Under the pieces are notes generated by a model, which did not search any database, was not told the DNA's origin, and saw only the letters and a program-made list of their open reading frames with translations. The position numbers and the translations under genes are program-made. A stretch of 64,000 nucleotides of DNA from Grifola frondosa (taxonomy: Eukaryota; Basidiomycota; Agaricomycetes; Polyporales; Grifolaceae): contig LUGG01000005.1 of assembly GCA_001683735.1 (NCBI GenBank), positions 310,001-374,000 of the forward strand, given 5' to 3'. Shown piece by piece: positions 22,200 to 36,300 of the stretch. How positions within the stretch are numbered: the stretch's first letter is position 1; each line of letters starts with the position of its first letter.

Positions 22200-23650
22200 C
22201 GGTCGCGCGTAGAGGCCCGGCTCAGCGCAAGCGCGTCAAAGAGAGCGGGATCTTCCCTATCGATCGGGACCCGGAACTAGGTCCGCATTGTCTGAAGAGT
22301 GGCGTAGGCTGTCGGCGTTATCCCTGGGTCGAAGTGGTGAGACCCGTATCTAGTCGCCGTAACGCCTCTGTGGCCACCGGTTGAGGGGGGGGATGAAAGA
22401 TGGGATAGGAAACGTGGCAACTGTATGCATTATTTACTCGTTAGTAATGACATACGAGTGCGACCCAGAAATGGACGAGATACTCGACATCGAACACATC
22501 TAGCGTGACAAGTTGATTGGACCCTCGCTAGATTTGAAATTCTTAAAAGGGGGCAGTAAGTGAGTTCCGTACAGTCTGGAGACCTTCCCAAACTGGCGAT
22601 TCGAGCGGGGGAGCTATCTTCTAAATAGACATCGACAACACTACAACCCAAACAAACCTGGTCTAAATTCTGTGGCAGACGACAAAGTGAACAGATGTTT
22701 GGGCATGGGAGGACGACTGCTCACCGGCACCGCGACGCACGCACAGGCCCGCGTCACGTACATATGCGACCCCAATGCGACCCGGACGGACGCAATTCCT
22801 TGGAGCGGGTCGATGTGTGCACTGCGCGAGCCTTTCGACTTGAACAAAATACGTGCATCAACAATCTGAGCCCATTAGCATAGTACTTAGTACAACCTGA
22901 CCAGCAGCGCGTAGGTTCGGTAGGGACTGCAAACCAGTGGGTACGTGGTCGTCTGGCCATGGGCCCGGGGTCGATAGTATTCCGGTATTTATCCTGGGAC
23001 GACCAATGTGATCCTTTTCGGAAATGGTGGAATGTGGGTGCGCCCTCTCCTTGCTGAGGCGCACATGAGTGCGCGGGTGTGAATATCGCCATGTCCTTCC
23101 GAGCTTCTCTGATGTTCATCAGCGATTTGGCGATCATGCAGTTGCGTGTTCAAGTCATAAGGACTGCCAGTTGGTAGAAGTTGTGGGCGCGCGTCTTCAG
23201 CCATCGGAGTCTGCAAAGTTGCGAACCCCATCTATGCACGCACTCATGTATGCCAGCGTCGCGAATGCGAGGCCTTGAAACGTCGGTGATGGCATGAGCT
23301 CACAACCAAAGCCGCGTTTCAATCGTTTACGAAACCTTACGAAACACGTACGAATGTTGAACGTTCAAATGATATTAATATTGAACGTCTGGCACTGCGT
23401 ACGTTATCTTCTAAACCCATGTCGTAACAATACAACAATGTATATTTCCACTGATAAATCACAAATGAAGGAATGACTACCTAAAGAGACGAGAGCACAC
23501 ACAAAATATTACAACGTCTAACAATTACAATCTCGTAGTACCGGTGCTTGCCGTGCGGAAGCCAAAGTAGGGACCCTACATACTGTAAATGGAAGCAAAC
23601 CAGATATGAGAGAGAGAGGGACGATACCAAAGTCTGTGGCCGTAGCCAAG
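22200..23650. other. Gene-free interval after the BTB block
   Basis: Short shadow frames only, on both strands, none with family resemblance. No transposon ends or long direct repeats could be seen by eye. Confidence 0.5.
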
Positions 23651-23655
23651 GGGAT

Positions 23656-23900
23656 CTACATCCAGGAGCCATGTATGAGCGCCTCCCACGCGCTCTTGGA
23701 CTGGAGCGTGCCGATGAAGTCTGCGCGCGCCCCGGGAGTCATACTCCCGGAGGGCGTACGTGCGGAAGAGACGACATCGGGAACGTGCCCGTGCGGCGTG
23801 TCAATGGCGGGCACGGCGTGCGTTGGCTCCTGCGGGGCGAGGGCGTCTCCGCGTGGATGTGAGAATGCTGCGGCGAACGTCAGTGCGGTGCAGAACAGCG
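23656..23900 (-). pseudogene. Possible small secreted-protein remnant
   Basis: The minus frame ending at 23656 reads LFCTALTFAAAFSHPRGDALA, which looks like a signal peptide with a cleavage site. It continues through a Pro/Thr/His-rich stretch to DFIGTLQSKSAWEALIHGSWM-stop. The composition is that of a real short secreted fungal protein. However, the frame has a stop just upstream and no ATG, so the 5' end is missing or shifted. The sequence family was not named with certainty. Confidence 0.4.
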
Positions 23901-25712
23901 CGCGCTCCGTGCGGTGCGGAGGTGCTCACGGGGTGGTATCGGGGTGGAGCGGTGCGAGAGGGGCGTGCCCGGGTGATGCGCGTCTGGCGTGGCAGATGGG
24001 AGGAAGGAGTGCGGGCAGTGCAGCGCGGGGTGGCGGTGCCCGAGGTGCTCGTTGAGGAGCGCGCTAGGTGGGGCCGTTTCTGCGGGAAGTGTCAAGGGGC
24101 GGCTCGTCTCCGCGAAGACTGGTGGGCAGGGTGGTGCGGTGGGGGTGGAGAGCGGGGGGGTACGGGAGAGAGAATCGTGCCCAGGGCGAGGCGCAGGCTC
24201 ACGACGTGAGCATCTCGGTGGTCATCATGGTCCGGCTGCGCGAGGGGGTCAGCCAGGACATTCAGAGCAAGAGAGGAGATCTGACCATGATTGCGGGCAG
24301 TACGAGTGGAGATCCAGACGAGTCTAGAGAGGAGACGGTGCTTTTGCAGCGCGTTGGCGGTTGCGTTGGGAAAAGGAAGGGTCGTTGAATTCACGCTGGC
24401 TATTTATCAGCGACTCAGCCCATGATGCTCCACACAAACAACCCCGCAGAACTAGACGCCCATGATCTCCCGGATTACGGCGCATCGTCGGTCCGCCCCC
24501 TGGGGTAATGCGGGGGATCCTCCTTTCCCACGCACACCGATGCCATAAATCTTGCCACGATGCTGAGAGCATACAGTCTGTTCTCATGGGTCCAACACCC
24601 CGGCCTCTCCCCACGCTCAACGCTCAATGATTTCTGATGGAATTTCGTGACAAATACAGAGCCTCAAACACGTACGGACGTGCAGAAACATCAGGTGAAG
24701 TGCTGTTTCGATACGCAGAGTCCGACAGCCACACGCGAGGACCGCACATGAAGGTGGAATCGAGCTCATTTACTGCGTATTAACCGGACAAGCCTGGCAC
24801 TCAGCGACCCCACCTTCCCATCGCATGCCGATAACGCTACGACACACCTGTAGACTTTCCCTAAGGGCGACGGCGCGGAGATCCTCAGCCAATGTCGACG
24901 TTCGTGCACACAAGGTGCCGAGCTGCCGCTGCTTCGTTCGATGGAGGACCGCAGAACTGCACATTTTTCTGCGACAGTGCCGTTCCCTGAGGTGCACCGT
25001 AGGTCCTCTGGGAAATTTGGAGCAGGCGCGAGCGGTGGTGAAAGGAGCACAGTACGAGCTCGAGTAGAACCCTGCAATGCCTGCTCCCACCTCACGTACC
25101 ACACCATCGGACGCACTCGCGGACTGGTCTACGTTACCACAGGGCAGCTCCTCCGGAACACTCGCGCAGGCACGCCTCCGTTCCGGGCATGCGACATCCC
25201 TGGCCACGCACCATTTGCGCATCTGACCGCACTCCCGCGCGCAGCCGCCGTCCGCATTTCTCTGCTCAGCGTTGACGCGCCAGATCTCGGCCGCTCAAAC
25301 ACCGCCCACGGTGCGGGGCTGCCACAATATACGGGTTCACGGGCGCTATAAAGACGAGACGCGCGGATTGTCTGCGAGGGAGATAGGCAGGCATGCAGTA
25401 GGGGGAATTTTGTGCCGGAGACGGAAAGCCTTCGGCAGCGGCATACCGTCGCGCGCTCAACGCAGCTAAGAAACTCAGCCGCAGCTGTGCGCACGCACCC
25501 TTCGCACTATACAACGGCGAAAGCCTTGAGGAATCCCATACAAATCTCGAGTGCCGACATAATATGACTGCAGATAGATGGACTTGACATTGGTCACGAA
25601 TACTATCATACCCCGGACGATCTGCGACAATAGGGCAGCGGGGTGGATGAAAACTTGAAAAACTAGCGAGCGTGGCCATAACCCGTAACATCCTCCGCCA
25701 TTCACGCGACGC
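23901..25712. other. GC-rich interval without a supported gene
   Basis: Long open frames occur in several frames on both strands because of high GC content and G-run bias (23.9-24.2 kb is G-rich on the plus strand). None shows domain-like or codon-pattern support. Confidence 0.5.
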
Positions 25713-26100
25713 TCACAATGGCGGCGGGTTATGCCCATCTCGTAGTCCCTCAAACGTCTGGACCCGCCCAAGTGTGTTCAGCTCCGTCAACGAATTACCA
25801 TTCTCACTGCGCATAGACACATGACCCCACCCGCCGGGCAGTCTGCACACCTGATGCGCCATCCAGGCGGACCAGGCCCGCGCGCGCTGCGAATCTGTCC
25901 TCTGGAACCGCGTCCGAAGGTCGGCGGCCGCGTCTGGAGAATGGGCACCCGTAGTCAGCGAGCGCCGTCTGCGTGGATGGAGTAACGTACCGCAGGTCCA
26001 GATGTCGTCATTGATCTGCGTTTGGTAGAGCATGAATTCATCTGGCTGATCGACGAGATCCTCCACCAAAAAGTGATCACGAAATATACCGAGGTCAGTG
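25713..26100 (-). pseudogene. Uncharacterised two-exon coding fragment
   Basis: Two minus-strand exons can be joined: about 26095-25991 with FRDHFLVEDLVDQPDEFMLY, and 25933-25713 with DLRTRFQRTDSQRARAWSAW and LPGGWGHVSMRSENGNSLTEL. They join across a canonical 57-nt intron (GTACGT donor, CAG acceptor) in phase. No start codon lies upstream in frame because a TAA is met at about 26100, so the 5' part is missing. I do not recognise the family. It may be the end of a conserved fungal gene or a relic. Confidence 0.4.
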
Positions 26101-26424
26101 TGAGCGGATTACCGCCTGCATTATCGGGGCAATCAGTGCGATCACGGAGCGGTAGCACTACCGTCTTCAGTCAGATCACTTGAATTCGAGCATGCATAGA
26201 CTTCTTTATACATCGGCTTCACTCTACCTCCGTGTTGATTGAAAATTGGGCGACCCCTAAGGATGATGCACGTCACTAATTATATAAGAGTCGAGCATGA
26301 CGCCAGTTGTCAAGAATTCCAAGTAGATTTAAGGTGTTCTGTAAATGAGGAACGTAACTGTTTAAAAAAGCGGTTTGTATGACTCACAAACAACACTAGA
26401 GACAAGTCTCACCTCTGGACTCTA

Positions 26425-27418
26425 TCACGGTCGAGCGGCGTGCTCGCTCTCCCAAGCCGCAATAGCGGACGCCAAGGAGTCGGCGGTAGGCTTGGGCGGG
26501 GTGACGTCGATATGAAGCTTGATTGCGGGGGGAAGTTGTAGGCCAATAGCTGCGATCCTCGGAAGGTCCTTAGCGGACGTAATAGCAGGGGGGGCGTCGA
26601 GAGAGGGAAGGTCGAAATGATCTCGGAGAGTTGGCGCAACGAAATCAGCAGCGGAAGGGGCGAAATATACGATCCACCATCTGCTTGAACCTGCTTTCCC
26701 GTTCAGAACACTACAATAACATTTGACAATGGGAAATTACCGAGGGGTATCTCGTCAATAGCGATCTTCAAATCTTGGGCAAAAGTAGATGATCCTTGTG
26801 TTTCGTACACTTGGAGGGGCTGAAGTTCAAGACCACCAGCCTTTAGAATGTTTGGCAGGGTGTCGCGATTCTTGTCCCCGGTAAGATACAGCAGCTTCTT
26901 GCTACCAGATGTAGCACGCAAATCACGCAAGATGAATTGCGCTAGCCGTTCGCTGGTCCCGGACTCGGAACCACCGAATATCCCTGGGAGCGAAGGAAGA
27001 GTCTCCCAATGAGGCACGTATATCTGCCAGAGCTGCGGCAGTAGCTTCCCCCACAACATAGAATGGTATACACGACCAGTCAGCTATGCAATGTAAATCA
27101 GCATGAGACTGTCTCATCACAGTAGTATATTTCCGGCTGACCTGGCGTGTCCAGTCCTGGAGTACCAACATCTGATACCAAGTCCTCGACGACAGCCTTC
27201 CACGCCTCGCATGCTCTCCCACTCGTAACGATGACACCTGAAATCCCTTGCGCCGAGTGCCCCTCGAGGATAATAGCCCTCAGCTGCGCCAAGTTCTTGA
27301 GCACAGTTTCCAGAACCGGGACGGAGACTGGATTGTATCCCAATGTTCTAAACGCATTCTCGTACTTGTCCGGTCCGTCTTGCGATGTCGGCGCCCTGAG
27401 TAAGAGGACGTTCGTCAT
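26425..27418 (-). CDS. HEM4: Uroporphyrinogen-III synthase
   Basis: Cyclises hydroxymethylbilane to uroporphyrinogen III in haem synthesis, in the cytosol. Exons (minus): 27418-27142, 27083-26741, 26690-26425; about 294 residues. Family features are the start MTNVLLLRAPTSQDGPDKYE, GVIVTSGRACEAW, PFYVVGEATAAAL, SGTSERLAQFIL, LLYLTGDKNRDTLPNIL, VYFAPSAADF, AAIGLQ and the KPTADSLASAI end. Exon 2 carries one surplus base near 26971-26977: removing it joins the RDIR and GSESGTSERL registers, and only then does the phase of the next intron fit. This is one of the few insertions in the window; most indels are deletions. It shares a 243-nt divergent promoter with the citrate carrier. Confidence 0.92.
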
Positions 27419-27661
27419 AGCGCGCGTACTCTACGATATGCAGTCCCAGTCGATATGAGAGCGATCCACAGAGAGTGTGTGCATGTCCGAGTGAGAGCAG
27501 TTCCGGTGCGAAGTGCACTCGCCCGTATAGCCGAGCTTCAAATTCATACGATCGTGAACGTTTGAACGTCGGACTTGGCCACAACTCTCGCTTCAGGCCT
27601 TCCGCACGCCCGTCGCTCGGACTCAGCTCACTCACGGCTCCTGCAAGTTGACAGTACCACC

Positions 27662-29109
27662 ATGGCCAAGCGCGAGAAACCGCTGCATTCCCTGGTCGCA
27701 GGGACCACCGCTGGTGCAGTCGAGGCGTGAGCAGTTCCGTACGTCTGCTTTTTGCTCGCCGTTGACCTGCGCATGAAAGCTTCATCACATATCCCACGGA
27801 ATACGTTAAAACGCGCTCGCAGTCAGTCGGGAAGGTGCGCGCTCGGTTTCTTTGGTTATTTATCTGTCTTGGTATGCTTATGCTGGAGATGTGCACAGAG
27901 GGAGAGCCCGATTCAAATTATCCGGACGACGTTGCAGACGAAAGGAGTGTCCGGCTTGTACTCGGGATGCATGGCCTTGGTGGTTGGTACGTATCTGTCC
28001 TGGTCCATATGTCCGCTACTCAATTCGAAACAAATTCTGTTGCAGGAAATGCTGTGAAGGCGGGAGTACGATTCGTGTCGTATGACCATTTCAAACATAT
28101 GTTGGCGAACGCCGAGGTGTGTTATATTATGCACTCTACATCGTGTACTTGTCACCTCACATGTGTTTGTGAATGAGGGTAAAGTAACCGCGCCAAGGAG
28201 TCTGCTAGGTCTGTCATTCGCTTCGCACACAACCCGCCCACGATTTACATGCATGTATCTTTTCAGCTGGTCTTGGTGCGGGCATGATGGAAGCTATCTT
28301 TGCTGTGACGCCGTCAGAAACGATCAAGTATGTTCTTTCTGCCATCTTAATCTGAGGATTGCTGCTAATTTGCGTTTGAAGGACGAAGCTCATTGACGAT
28401 GCGAAGAGTCCAAATCCCAAGTACCGCGGTTTGATTCATGGTTCTGCTTCGATTGTCCGCGAAGAAGGCCTCAGAGGTATATACCGCGGCCTTTTCCCGG
28501 TGGTCAGTAGCACTATATTTCGCTGATGTTCTATGCTAACGTTCTTCGGTGCAGATGATGCGCCAAGGTGATTATTGACTGTCGTTCCTAGTATGCGCAT
28601 AGCTTTTGACCGGTCATCATCGCGTCGCAGGGGCCAACTCTGCTGTACGCTTCACGACGTACACAACACTCAAACAATTCGTGCAGGGTCAGGCGCGCCC
28701 GGGACAGACATTGTCTAGCGCCATGACATTCGGCATCGGCGGTGTAGCGGGACTCGTTACAGTGTACACAACCATGCCTCTAGAGTCAGTCTTTGCTTCC
28801 CGCTTTCTATGTTTCAGCAGCTTAGTACGAACGCAATGTGCAGCGTCATCAAAACGCGGATGCAATCTCTCGAGGCGAGGCAGGCATATCGCAACTCGTT
28901 CCATTGCGCGTATAGGATCTTCAATGAGGAAGGCATCATGCGGTTCTGGACAGGCACAACACCTAGGCTAGCGCGATTGGTGGTGAGTACATTAATTACA
29001 CCCGCGTAAATGCTCGGGAGTAATCTGAATGCCTGGACAGCTGAGCGGAGGGATTGTGTTCACTGTTTATGAAAACATCATCAGAATAATTGGCGGAAGA
29101 GAGGTCTGA
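27662..29109 (+). CDS. CTP1: Mitochondrial tricarboxylate (citrate) carrier
   Basis: Inner-membrane SLC25-type exchanger that exports citrate for malate or another tricarboxylate. Exons: 27662-27726, 27780-27834, 27899-27986, 28046-28116, 28178-28208, 28267-28327, 28382-28502, 28555-28567, 28631-28784, 28844-28982, 29041-29109; 288 residues, all in phase. Three carrier repeats are seen, with signature motifs PTEYVKTR, PSETIKTK and PLDVIKTR, the set typical of citrate carriers, and ends like RGLFPVMMRQGANSAVRF. The eighth exon is only 13 nt. It is the most intron-rich gene in the window for its length (10 introns). Confidence 0.93.
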
Positions 29110-29403
29110 AGCAAGTGGGTAGTACTCTTAGACACTGTATTTGTGCGCGTCCACCACACATCACACTTGGGAGTAGCGTAGAGTTCCAGATTACCTTCAC
29201 TCGAATGGAGGGATAGTCCAGAATTAATAGTGCAGAGCACATTTAGAGACAATTAACAAACCAAGTGACAGAAATGGCTACCATTTGAGACCAGAGGACC
29301 TGTCATGGTCACGAGCTGTAGCAGTCGCGTTCATGCATGCATTACAACTTTTTAAAGCAAAGTCTGTCTCTATTCTCAGATCCACAACGAAGCCATCTCT
29401 CTT

Positions 29404-29960
29404 CTAGTGGTGTGCCTCTGCCTTGGGCTCGTCTGCCTCGAGGAATGCAAGGAAGGTCTCGGCACCAGTAGGACCAACTGCCTCTGCCAACGTCTCGTCT
29501 TGGGGTGCGGCAGCGAAGGTAGGCTCCGCAGCGTCGTATGCGGAGAGCTCGGATGCGAGATCAGCGGGAAGGGTGGGGACCTGGGGTACAGGGGGGAGGC
29601 TGTAAGACTTGACAATGCCAACGTGCGCGTCCTTGACCTGCTCGACGTCAGTTTCCGCAAACGAGGTATAGATTTTGAACAAAACGCACCGGCGCCGGGG
29701 GCTTGTACGCCTTCAACTCCTTGATATAAAGCTCCTGCACAAAATCTACGCAGGCAGGCCCGCTCAGCGTCGACAGAATGTGATGGATTCACCACGGTCA
29801 CGTACCTTTCCGTGCAACCGCAGAGGTGGAGAAAGCGCAAGAACGCGAGACCGCGCGAGCCTGAGTATGCAAAATGGCTCGTAAATCCCTGATCAGCTTA
29901 GATAGTCGCAAAAAAGAGACATACGGCGCTGGAGGCCTGCCTGAGGATTGCGGAGGACAT
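29404..29960 (-). CDS. ATP14: Mitochondrial F1Fo-ATP synthase subunit H (Atp14)
   Basis: Peripheral-stalk subunit of the mitochondrial ATP synthase. Exons (minus): 29960-29925, 29860-29806, 29745-29690, 29637-29404; 126 residues, in phase. The N-terminal leader is basic and hydroxylated (ILRQASSA, RAVSRSCAFSTSAVARK), fitting mitochondrial import. The mature part has DFVQELYIKELKAYKPPAP, VKDAHVGIVKSYSLPP, PTLPADLASELSAYDAAEP and an acidic end. It faces the ATPase inhibitor gene head to head across 140 nt, so both may share promoter elements. Confidence 0.9.
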
Positions 29961-30100
29961 GGTCGAGCGGAAGGAATAATCGTGTGACGTGACAGTCACA
30001 CACAGGCCTCGGTTGGTCTCGGGACGGCCGACCTTCACGCTCGTCCTCCCTATAAAACCGCCCAAGACCATCTTGCTCGTCGTCCTGCACCGCAAACACA
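29961..30100. promoter_or_regulatory. Shared divergent promoter of ATP14 and INH1
   Basis: Only 140 nt separate the two start codons. On the plus strand a CTATAAAAC TATA-like box lies near 30049, suited to INH1. A TGACGTGACAGTCAC palindrome-like element near 29986-30000 contains a CRE/ATF half-site. The element assignments are by eye. Confidence 0.55.
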
Positions 30101-30576
30101 ATGCTTACCAGAATCACCGCTCGTTCAGTCCTCCGCATGCCCCGCGTTTCGCCCGTGGCGACGCGGTTCTACACCGAGCAACTTGCGTTCAAGTGAGTTC
30201 GTGGTTTTTCGGTCCAGGGTAGAACGCGTGTCCAATTTACTGCCTTCGAACAGCAAGAAGGAGAAGGCTCATGAGGGTAAGCTTTGATTCCGGAATTGCT
30301 CATGTGCCTTTTGTTCATGCAAAATTACGCGTCATAGATCAGTACGCTCGTCAGCACGAGAAGGAGCAGCTGGAGAAGCTGAAGGCCCAGGTACGACTTG
30401 TTTATATCGCTGTGATCATTGTATTTCTCATGTTTGTTACCTTGATAGATCGAGAAGAAGAAGGCGGAGCTGGTGAGGGTCTCTGTTCTATCCATGAGGA
30501 GTTGATGGTTTACTTTGACTTCCAGGCTGAGCTTCAGAAACAGCATGATGAGGCCACCGCGAAGAAGTCGGAGTAA
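30101..30576 (+). CDS. INH1: Mitochondrial ATPase inhibitor (IF1)
   Basis: Small inhibitor that blocks ATP hydrolysis by F1 when the membrane potential falls. Exons: 30101-30192, 30254-30276, 30338-30390, 30449-30472, 30526-30576; 80 residues, in phase. The targeting leader MLTRITARSVLRMPRVSPVA is basic and amphipathic. The mature part has the conserved inhibitory segment ending in KEKAHEDQYARQHEKEQLEKL and a C-terminal coiled coil rich in Lys and Glu. The length is normal for fungal IF1. It is paired divergently with ATP14, a subunit of the enzyme it regulates. Confidence 0.92.
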
Positions 30577-31274
30577 GAACATCATGGTATTTTCATTGTC
30601 GCTACTCGAGTAAATGGCTGCATGTAAGTGAACGCATTTCAAAAAAATTGAACGTCTGAGCTCAGGGGCCGTACTTTTCTCCTCAGTTACGTGCCGTCGT
30701 AAACACCACACATTGTATTACAAGCTTCGCTCTGCATTGTGATATCTATTCTCTGAGCATTGTTGCTTGTTTATGGTGGCGATACTCTCTTGCAAAGCTT
30801 CCTCTGCTCACACTCGCCTCACCTCGAGACGGTCACATACGCTGTGTAGTGCTTTTTGTCCTCCGTCTTCAGGGATCTATCGCACCGATGATATCAGCAA
30901 CTGTTTCTTTCCTGTCACCGTTGTGGAACAAAACAGCCTATTTATTCCTCCGATATAGTGCTGAAGAGTCCCGGACGTGACTCCATATCTATCAGATATC
31001 AGACTGATTCTCTCATGTCTCAAGTTAATTATCTTGCAAGGATTCGCATGAGCTCCGAGTGTTCTGAATGTAAATTGGACGTTATCTTGACATCATCACC
31101 AACTTGCCGTGATGTGTCGTCACCTATGGGAATGCGGCTTCCTGTGGGTTTTTCATAAGTCAGCAGGGCCGCTCGACGACATTGGTTACTCAGGTGAAGA
31201 TCCTAGCCTATAAATACTTGGATCCATTGTTTAGACAGACATCTCCTGTCTCTCTCTCCCACCCGGTCTCAGCC
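30577..31274. other. Intergenic region between INH1 and the aldo/keto reductase
   Basis: No supported gene. A TATAAATA box lies near 31209, about 65 nt before the reductase start, which fits its core promoter. Confidence 0.55.
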
Positions 31275-33051
<1,777 letters not shown>

Positions 33052-33306
33052 AGATTTGCAATGAAGTTTGTGTACAATAGTCCTGCTATCCTTACGGTGC
33101 GAAATCATGATGAAGCGTATTGCGAGGGCATCCAAATATCGTCTGTGTGAGCAGTGAGATGTATCTGTATTGCCGTGCTGTCTAACAGTAAAATATAATG
33201 CATTAAGATAGCGCGAGTATGTGGTGTGATGCAATGCGAGTGAGTATGCAAGGTAAGTACTACGACGTACATGATGAGGATAACAAAAGATCAACAAGAC
33301 ATAAGT

Positions 33307-36300
33307 CTATGAGAAGAAGTAGAGTGACTTCTTGATGGTCGTCACATCGAACTCACCCTTCTTGGGGAGCGGGGGTATGAGATCTGTAAGAGCGACAAAT
33401 CTGCCGGCGTAGGGATCATCTGCGGTCGGATTGATCACTCGTCGTTTCTTCCTCGACTTCTTGGCCACCGCTTGAGGCTTTTCTTCCTCATGAGGTTGTT
33501 CGTGATCATCTATCTCACCAAACGCCGCGAATTCCTCGTCTTCTTCTTCTTTGATACTTTCGGGAAGAGTATCATCCACCGCGCCTTCGAGAATACTCTC
33601 GTCAACACCGAGCCTACGGAGTAAGGTGATTGACCTCAGATGGTTGATGGATACTCTGTATCCCTTGTAACGTTCCCGGAACTAAACGATAGACACAGTG
33701 AGTACAAGCTGGCTATACACCCATAAATATATCCATACCTCTTCGTCGAGCTTCTCAAGGACATTGGAAGAGTGTAGCGCAATGAAAGTATCTCGGATGA
33801 TAGCCGACATTTGGTCAATACTTCCGGCGTGCGTCCAATATGAATCATGCACTGACGCGAACGTCAGACCTTGTGCCTGAGAAGAAATACATTAGTAGAC
33901 GTAATGTGCCGGTGCAAACGGCGACATACCCTGCACTCCAGCGCCGTCAACATCATATGAGTGGCATCTAGACTATGGATAAAGTTAGGAGGAAACGCTG
34001 AGGCTTGCTTCGTAGCATTCACTGTGGATGCGGATCAATTATATATGCGGAAATAGCAATCGAGCTGCGCTCCACCTGCAGAAGGAACATTAGGATCGGA
34101 GATGAAGACCGTCTGAAGCGCAGTCATGATTTGCTTTCGCTTCGTCGCTCGGTAGGGTTGGACAATGGGCAAACCGAGAGGTGTTGTCCAAACCACAGAC
34201 GTCATCTGCTCCTTCTTCAGACGGCTCTGAGGCGAAGCCTTCGGCGCTGGGCCTTTCTTGCTCCTCTGCAACGGGGCTAGCGCGGCTTCGAGACGATCTT
34301 CAGGGATTGACTTCGAGATCAGCCTAGCGCAGAGATTCAGCCATGTCTGGATGTCCTTCGCGCCCTTGAACAGATCACCGATACAAGCTAGGACCTATTG
34401 GGCAGATTATGAGTTACCCGACATACATTACGATGGCGGACCCAGTCACCTTCTTCGCAAGGTAAGCAGCTGCCAGCCAGCATTCCTCCGTGGGGATGTC
34501 GTCCCGGGCCTTCAACTGTTTCTCGATCTGTTCACGAGCTCCGATGAACGTCACTCCATACACAGTTGTCATGACCTATATGGGGAACAACGGCATCGGC
34601 AATCAGACAATGGTACGAACATCACTCATCACTGACCGTTTGCTTCACGACTTTCCTGGAGATCTTGCCACTCAGCATCTTGGCGAATTTGTGATCCTTC
34701 GCCACATCCTGCTGCAGCTGCGCCTCCACCATCTGCGCGACGTACGTGTACACGTCGGATGGTCGCTCCGTTGCAGCCAGGTTAACCTGTGCAGCACCGA
34801 CGGCATCTCCGCCAAGAGCAGCATAGTGTTGCAGACCGTTGCAAGTGCCATCTTGATGTACTGGAAGAGCACACTCGTAGGCTAGGGGATCCGGTGACTC
34901 CAGTGCCTTCGTGAGCTCCTTGCATGTCGCTAAGCATTGCCAAGGATCATCAGCCTTTTTCCACCAGCCTTTACCCTGTTGTGGATTATCGCGACATACA
35001 TAATCAGCGAGAAATGGGATGAGTGGCAGATAGTGCTTACGTCAAGGGGATGTTCTGCACTGTCATAAATATCTTCCAAATGATCGTGAACGAACTGTAC
35101 ACGCTCGTCAAAGCTGGCTTTATCATAACCGAAGAGGTTAGCCAAATGAATCTTGAGCCATCTCAGTCCACGCTCCCCGAGAGGCTTCGACTCGTCGAAC
35201 ATGAGCAATCCACGAGAGAGATCGTCACCGATGTGATTCAAATGTGGAGGAATGGGGTATGCACGGCCACGGAAGTCGACATTGTGAGGCATATAAATGG
35301 TATCCCCGAGGAACTGACAACACGTAAGCAACTGCTGTGCGATGATATAAAAAACTCGATCACGCACTGCTCGGGCAATCTCGACCTTGTAGTTGATGTT
35401 ACATCGGTCAGAGTGATTATTTGCTTTCCCTTGCATCCACGCCTTCTGTCGCTGCAATATATACTCCTGAGTTTAGGATCTGTTTCCATGTTCTCGGGTT
35501 TGTCTGGTTCTGGAGCATCATAATTGGATGGGGCGATCTTGCCCATCCGCTCGCCGGAATTCCACACCTGGAGCACGACATCAAAGATATCGCGGTTGAT
35601 CTTCCATGGTGTACTGCCAAGAACATCTAAACCAGCGAATACAAGCTCAAGGTTTCCCTGCGCTGCTGCGTGGCGGAGGTAGCTTTGCTGCTCCTGAGAA
35701 TCCTTGAAACGCATCGCCCAAGCTAGTGGCAATGACCTGATTAGTAATCTATATGACCGCGCACGTAAACAACTACTCACTCCTGTTAAACAAGTAGCCC
35801 CTTGGTCATGGGTCAACCATGGCTTGGGCTTCACCAGCATTGGAAGATGACGAGGATGGAGCGTTTCCCGTACAGCGTCCTTCGCCATCCGGTCCGCGAC
35901 AACGGGATTAAGTTTGATCACTCCAAGCTTGCGTCCTCGTAGATATTCATACGTATGGAAGAACGCAGGCTGCTCCTCCGCACTGCAATAACCCAGGTTG
36001 GTCAGGAAGCAGCTGGATGAGAAGAGATTATACTTACATGTCTTCCCGGTGCGCTTGTCAACTGCTGTGCGCATGACTGTAGCGACATCCATCAAGCAAT
36101 CGACCAAGAAGCTGCCCATCTTCACCCGCACGAGCTGCGACCAATCTGATGTCCATTCCTCGGAGTCCTCCATAAACTTCTGCGCCGCAACCCTCCGGAC
36201 ATACAGGTCTTTATAACCGATATTGGTGAATACGTTGTTATCACCAGGGCGTGCGGGGTTACTTGTCGGGATAGGTATGTTGTTCTTCTTGCACATCTCC

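Noticed and set aside
23606..24388. Overlapping plus-strand frames in the G-rich zone
   Set aside because: Several frames are open at once because stops are rare at this base composition, and they carry no coding signal.
36000..36060. Read-through of the RPO41 exon 3/4 intron as coding
   Set aside because: The interval has a perfect GTAAGT donor and TTGCAG acceptor and would insert 18-19 unconserved residues. A one-base loss near the junction explains the frame better.
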